Below are positions 61,075 to 64,000 of a DNA stretch of 64,000 bases, in pieces. Within the stretch, counting starts at the first letter, position 1; the number at the start of each line of letters is the position of its first letter. The notes beneath the pieces were generated by a model, which saw only the letters and a list, made by a program, of their open reading frames with translations, had not been told where the DNA came from and did no database searches. The position numbers and the translations under genes are program-made. Source of the stretch: Flavipsychrobacter sp. (GTDB taxonomy: Bacteria > Bacteroidota > Bacteroidia > Chitinophagales > Chitinophagaceae); assembly GCA_024508935.1 (NCBI GenBank), contig JANINW010000006.1, forward strand, positions 27,873-91,872, in the 5' to 3' direction.

Positions 61075-64000
61075 CTAGCTTACCGCCCCTATCTTCTTAA
61101 GCAGTTTGCGGTTTTCACGTTTATGAATAAGATTATATACAATAGAATAGATAACCGGCAGAATAAGCAGGGTAAGCAGCGTAGATGTAACAAGCCCCCC
61201 AATTACCACTATTGCCAAAGGCTTTTGCGTTTCTGAACCTATACCCGTACTGATAGCTGCAGGCAAAAGACCTATAGCGGCCATCAGCGCTGTCATAACC
61301 ACGGGCCGTACACGCGATATCACCCCTTGCTCTATGGCTTGCCGCAACGGCATCTTGGCATCCAGGTTTTTCCGGAACACGCTGATGAGTATCACCCCGT
61401 TTTGGATACATACACCAAACAAGGCTATAAACCCAATACCGGCACTGATACTGAAATTGACCCCTGTTATATGCAGCGCCAGGATACCGCCTATCAACGC
61501 AAAAGGCACATTCATAATAGTGAGCACTGCATCCTTTACATTGCCAAAAGCAACAAACAGGATAAGGAATATACCCAACAAGCAAAGCGGCACCACTCTT
61601 GCCAGTGTGCCGGATGCACGCTGCTGGTTCTCAAATTCACCATTCCATGTCATACGGTAGCCCTTAGGCATTTGTAAGGCAGCATTTACTTTTTTCTGCG
61701 CTTCGGCAATGGTACTGCCCAGGTCGCGCTCACGCACAGAGAATTTCACCGCTATATAACGTGCATTGTTGTCGCGGAAAATGAATGCCGGACCTGTAAG
61801 CGTACGGATAGTAGCTATTTCCTTGATGGGTATCTTGCTGCCGTCCTGTGTAGGCACTTTCAGTTGTTCTATCTCCTCCTGCGTAGTACGGTAGTCTTTA
61901 TCGTAACGTATACGAATATCAAATTTCCGTTCGCCTTCATACAATTCAGTGGCAGCCTTACCACCCAAGGCCATTTCAATCACAGCATTGGCATCGGCAA
62001 TATTGATACCATACAGCGCCATCTTCTGCTGGTCGAGCTCTATGCGAAACTCCGGCTGACCGAGGTTTTTCAGGATACCGAGATCTTCAATACCGCGCAC
62101 ATCTTTCAATACACCTTTTATCTTTCTTGCCATCGAATCCAGCTGCTTGAAATCAGGTCCGAATATCTTTACAGCCAATGCCGCATTCACACCGGCCACG
62201 GCTTCTTCCACGTTATCGCGTATAGGCTGGGAGTAATTGAATACTACGCCCGGTATTTTACGCAACTGTTCGTCCATCTGGTCTATCAATTGTTCTTCCG
62301 TCACTTTACGCGTCCACTCCTCTTTAGGCTTCAGGTCTACCTGTATCTGCACATTGAAAAAACCCTTAGGATCTGTACCGTCGTTGGTACGGCCTATTTG
62401 CGAAAGGGTCTGTTTTACTTCAGGAAACTTCCGGATGATCTGTATCATCTTATCACTGATGATCTTAGCCTGCGGCAGGCTAACACTCATGGGCAATTCG
62501 CTCTCCACCCACAGTGCACCCTCGTCCAGCTCGGGGAGGAATTCTGTACCCAGGAATTTAGCAGAGAAAAAGGTGATGGCCATGAATGCAATGGCTACCC
62601 CCAGGCTTAACTTCTGGTGACCGTACACCCACCTGAAAGCCTTACCGATATTACGCTCGAAGAAGGATACCACAATGTTATGCTTCTCCTTTACATTCTT
62701 TTTAAGCAGTACGCTGGACAGTGCCGGTACAAATGTGAGGGTATAGATCAAAGCACCTAGTAAGGCAAAACCTAAAGTAAACGCCAACGGGGAGAACATT
62801 TTGCCTTCTACCTTCTGGAAGGCGAAGATTGGGATAAGACAGGTAAGGATAATAAGCTTTGAAAAGAAAATAGCCTTACCCATTTCAGTACCTACATTTT
62901 TAAACAGCCCTAGTTTGGATAGTTTATTAAACTTCTCCATGCCCACTTCGTGTGCCTTATGGTCCAGCGCCACAAACAGCCCTTCCACCATCACCACCGC
63001 ACCATCTATGATGATACCGAAGTCAACCGCGCCCATAGAAAGCAGGTTGGCAGACATACCTTTTAAGCGCATGAGCATAAATGCGAAGAGCAAAGCCAGC
63101 GGTACTATAAGCCCTACCGTAAGTGTAGTGCGCCAGTCGGCCATGAAGATGAGCACGATAACAGTTACCAGCACAATGCCTTCTACCAGGTTATGCAATA
63201 CCGTATGCGTTGCATAATCCATAAGCACCGTACGGTCATAAAATGTGCTGATCTTTACGCCTTTTGGTAGTATATTTTCATTCAGGTCTTTTACCTTATC
63301 CTGTATGCGCTCCAATACCTCTGCAGGGTTCTCGCCCTTCCGCATCACAACAATGCCTTCTATTACATCCGGTTCATCATCGCGCGAAACCCAACCCAGT
63401 CTTGGCTTCCCGGCTTCACGCACATTTGCCACCTGCTTTACCAGTATTGGCACACCATTTATTTTCGTAATAATGATGTTCTCTATCTCATTGATATTAT
63501 TCAGTATACCGATACCGCGTACTACATAAGCCTGGCCATTACGTTCTATTACGTCGCCACCTACGTTCACATTACTTTTAGTTACTGCATTGTATACGTC
63601 TAATGAAGTAAGGCTGTACTTGGTAAGCAGTTGCGGATTCACACTTATCTCGTATATCTTTTCCTCTCCACCAAAGCTGTTCACATCGGCCACACCGGGA
63701 ATAGATTTGAACTGACGATCAAGCACCCAGTTCTGTATAGTAGTAAGCTCACGTATGCCTTTTATTTTGCTATGCAGTGTATAGCGGTATATTTCACCTG
63801 TGGGGCCATAAGGTGGCTGCACATCAGGCTTTACACCTTCCGGCAGGTCGGCATTGCCAAGGCGGCTCAATACCTGCTGGCGGGCAAATGCATCATCTAC
63901 ATCATCATCAAATATGATACGGATGTAACTGAGACCGAAAGAGGATGTGGTACGCAGGCTTGTTTTCTTCTGTACCGAATTCAATGCTGTTTCCATAGGT
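61075..64000 (-). CDS. CusA/CzcA-type heavy-metal RND efflux pump, cut by window end
   Basis: An inner-membrane RND pump of which about 975 residues are inside the window; the N-terminal part (about 60-100 residues, including the first helix) lies beyond base 64000. Residues beginning SFGLSYIRIIFDDDVDDAFA and DLPEGVKPDVQPPYGPTG match the CzcA/CusA subfamily. The helical region with VDFGIIIDGAVVMVEG carries the proton-relay acidic residue. Such pumps export Cu, Ag, Zn, Co or Cd with a membrane-fusion and an outer-membrane partner, neither of which is in the window. The metal is not predictable here. Confidence 0.9.
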   Translation of the reverse strand, partial: PMETALNSVQKKTSLRTTSSFGLSYIRIIFDDDVDDAFARQQVLSRLGNADLPEGVKPDVQPPYGPTGEIYRYTLHSKIKGIRELTTIQNWVLDRQFKSIPGVADVNSFGGEEKIYEISVNPQLLTKYSLTSLDVYNAVTKSNVNVGGDVIERNGQAYVVRGIGILNNINEIENIIITKINGVPILVKQVANVREAGKPRLGWVSRDDEPDVIEGIVVMRKGENPAEVLERIQDKVKDLNENILPKGVKISTFYDRTVLMDYATHTVLHNLVEGIVLVTVIVLIFMADWRTTLTVGLIVPLALLFAFMLMRLKGMSANLLSMGAVDFGIIIDGAVVMVEGLFVALDHKAHEVGMEKFNKLSKLGLFKNVGTEMGKAIFFSKLIILTCLIPIFAFQKVEGKMFSPLAFTLGFALLGALIYTLTFVPALSSVLLKKNVKEKHNIVVSFFERNIGKAFRWVYGHQKLSLGVAIAFMAITFFSAKFLGTEFLPELDEGALWVESELPMSVSLPQAKIISDKMIQIIRKFPEVKQTLSQIGRTNDGTDPKGFFNVQIQVDLKPKEEWTRKVTEEQLIDQMDEQLRKIPGVVFNYSQPIRDNVEEAVAGVNAALAVKIFGPDFKQLDSMARKIKGVLKDVRGIEDLGILKNLGQPEFRIELDQQKMALYGINIADANAVIEMALGGKAATELYEGERKFDIRIRYDKDYRTTQEEIEQLKVPTQDGSKIPIKEIATIRTLTGPAFIFRDNNARYIAVKFSVRERDLGSTIAEAQKKVNAALQMPKGYRMTWNGEFENQQRASGTLARVVPLCLLGIFLILFVAFGNVKDAVLTIMNVPFALIGGILALHITGVNFSISAGIGFIALFGVCIQNGVILISVFRKNLDAKMPLRQAIEQGVISRVRPVVMTALMAAIGLLPAAISTGIGSETQKPLAIVVIGGLVTSTLLTLLILPVIYSIVYNLIHKRENRKLLKKIGAVS

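Noticed and set aside
1..64000. Mobile elements, prophage, defence islands, rRNA operon
   Set aside because: No transposase, integrase, phage structural gene, restriction or Cas gene was found on either strand, and there is no rRNA sequence. The S74 domain protein lies among secreted surface proteins, not phage genes.

Overview
The window is a 64 kb stretch of chromosome from a Bacteroidota bacterium, most likely a Chitinophagaceae-type organism. Supporting signs are type IX secretion (T9SS) C-terminal sorting domains, the Bacteroidota promoter -7 element TAnnTTTG ahead of several genes, a Bacteroidota-type LptD, the long form of IspG, and many families typical of the phylum (DUF2911, DUF2851, DUF3109, DUF4834-like, YQG-type fibre proteins). 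I see no rRNA, transposase, integrase, prophage or CRISPR array. Most of the window is ordinary housekeeping chromosome, densely packed, with several convergent genes whose ends overlap by a few bases.

Layout. 0-9 kb: SemiSWEET transporter; an operon of PIG-L deacetylase, a 34-residue membrane peptide and a sodium:solute symporter; DUF2911 protein; thiamine-binding protein and pyrF; DUF2851; OsmC. 9-12.5 kb: barrel-like protein, lipA, VOC protein, and a HipA-like kinase overlapping a DUF3037 gene. 12.5-13.1 kb is the only gene-free gap above 300 bp. 13-17.8 kb: minus-strand envelope and lipoprotein genes, a double-HTH regulator and a cell-wall amidase. 17.8-23 kb: lptD, an AlgX-like SGNH protein and a 2-oxoacid dehydrogenase E2. 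23-26 kb: fibre-like protein plus T9SS-exported GH16 glucanase. 26-30 kb: GNAT, a 51-residue basic protein, MBL hydrolase, fhs and a CDGSH protein.

30-35.3 kb is the most distinctive region: a zeaxanthin-type carotenoid locus on the minus strand (crtZ, lycopene cyclase, a MerR/B12-binding photoreceptor of the CarH/LitR type, ECF sigma factor, crtI, crtB and a small protein). Two inverted repeats with identical arms and an identical 15-bp spacer lie directly upstream of the sigma factor gene. 35.4 kb: a tRNA with anticodon CAU. 36-41 kb: four secreted surface proteins in two mirror-image operons sharing a 17-bp upstream box.

41-64 kb: rimP-nusA-infB, FkbM methyltransferase, prfA, a Wzz-like and O-antigen-ligase-like pair, ispG, an alpha/beta hydrolase, CBS protein, DUF3109, rpoN, ald, TerB-like protein, uppP, queE, folD, and a CusA/CzcA-type RND pump cut by the window end. 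Many genes serve the envelope: LPS assembly, undecaprenyl phosphate recycling, polysaccharide polymerisation, peptidoglycan cleavage, carotenoids and T9SS surface proteins. Start positions were chosen from signal peptides, stop/start overlaps and family length. They often lie inside the longest open frame.
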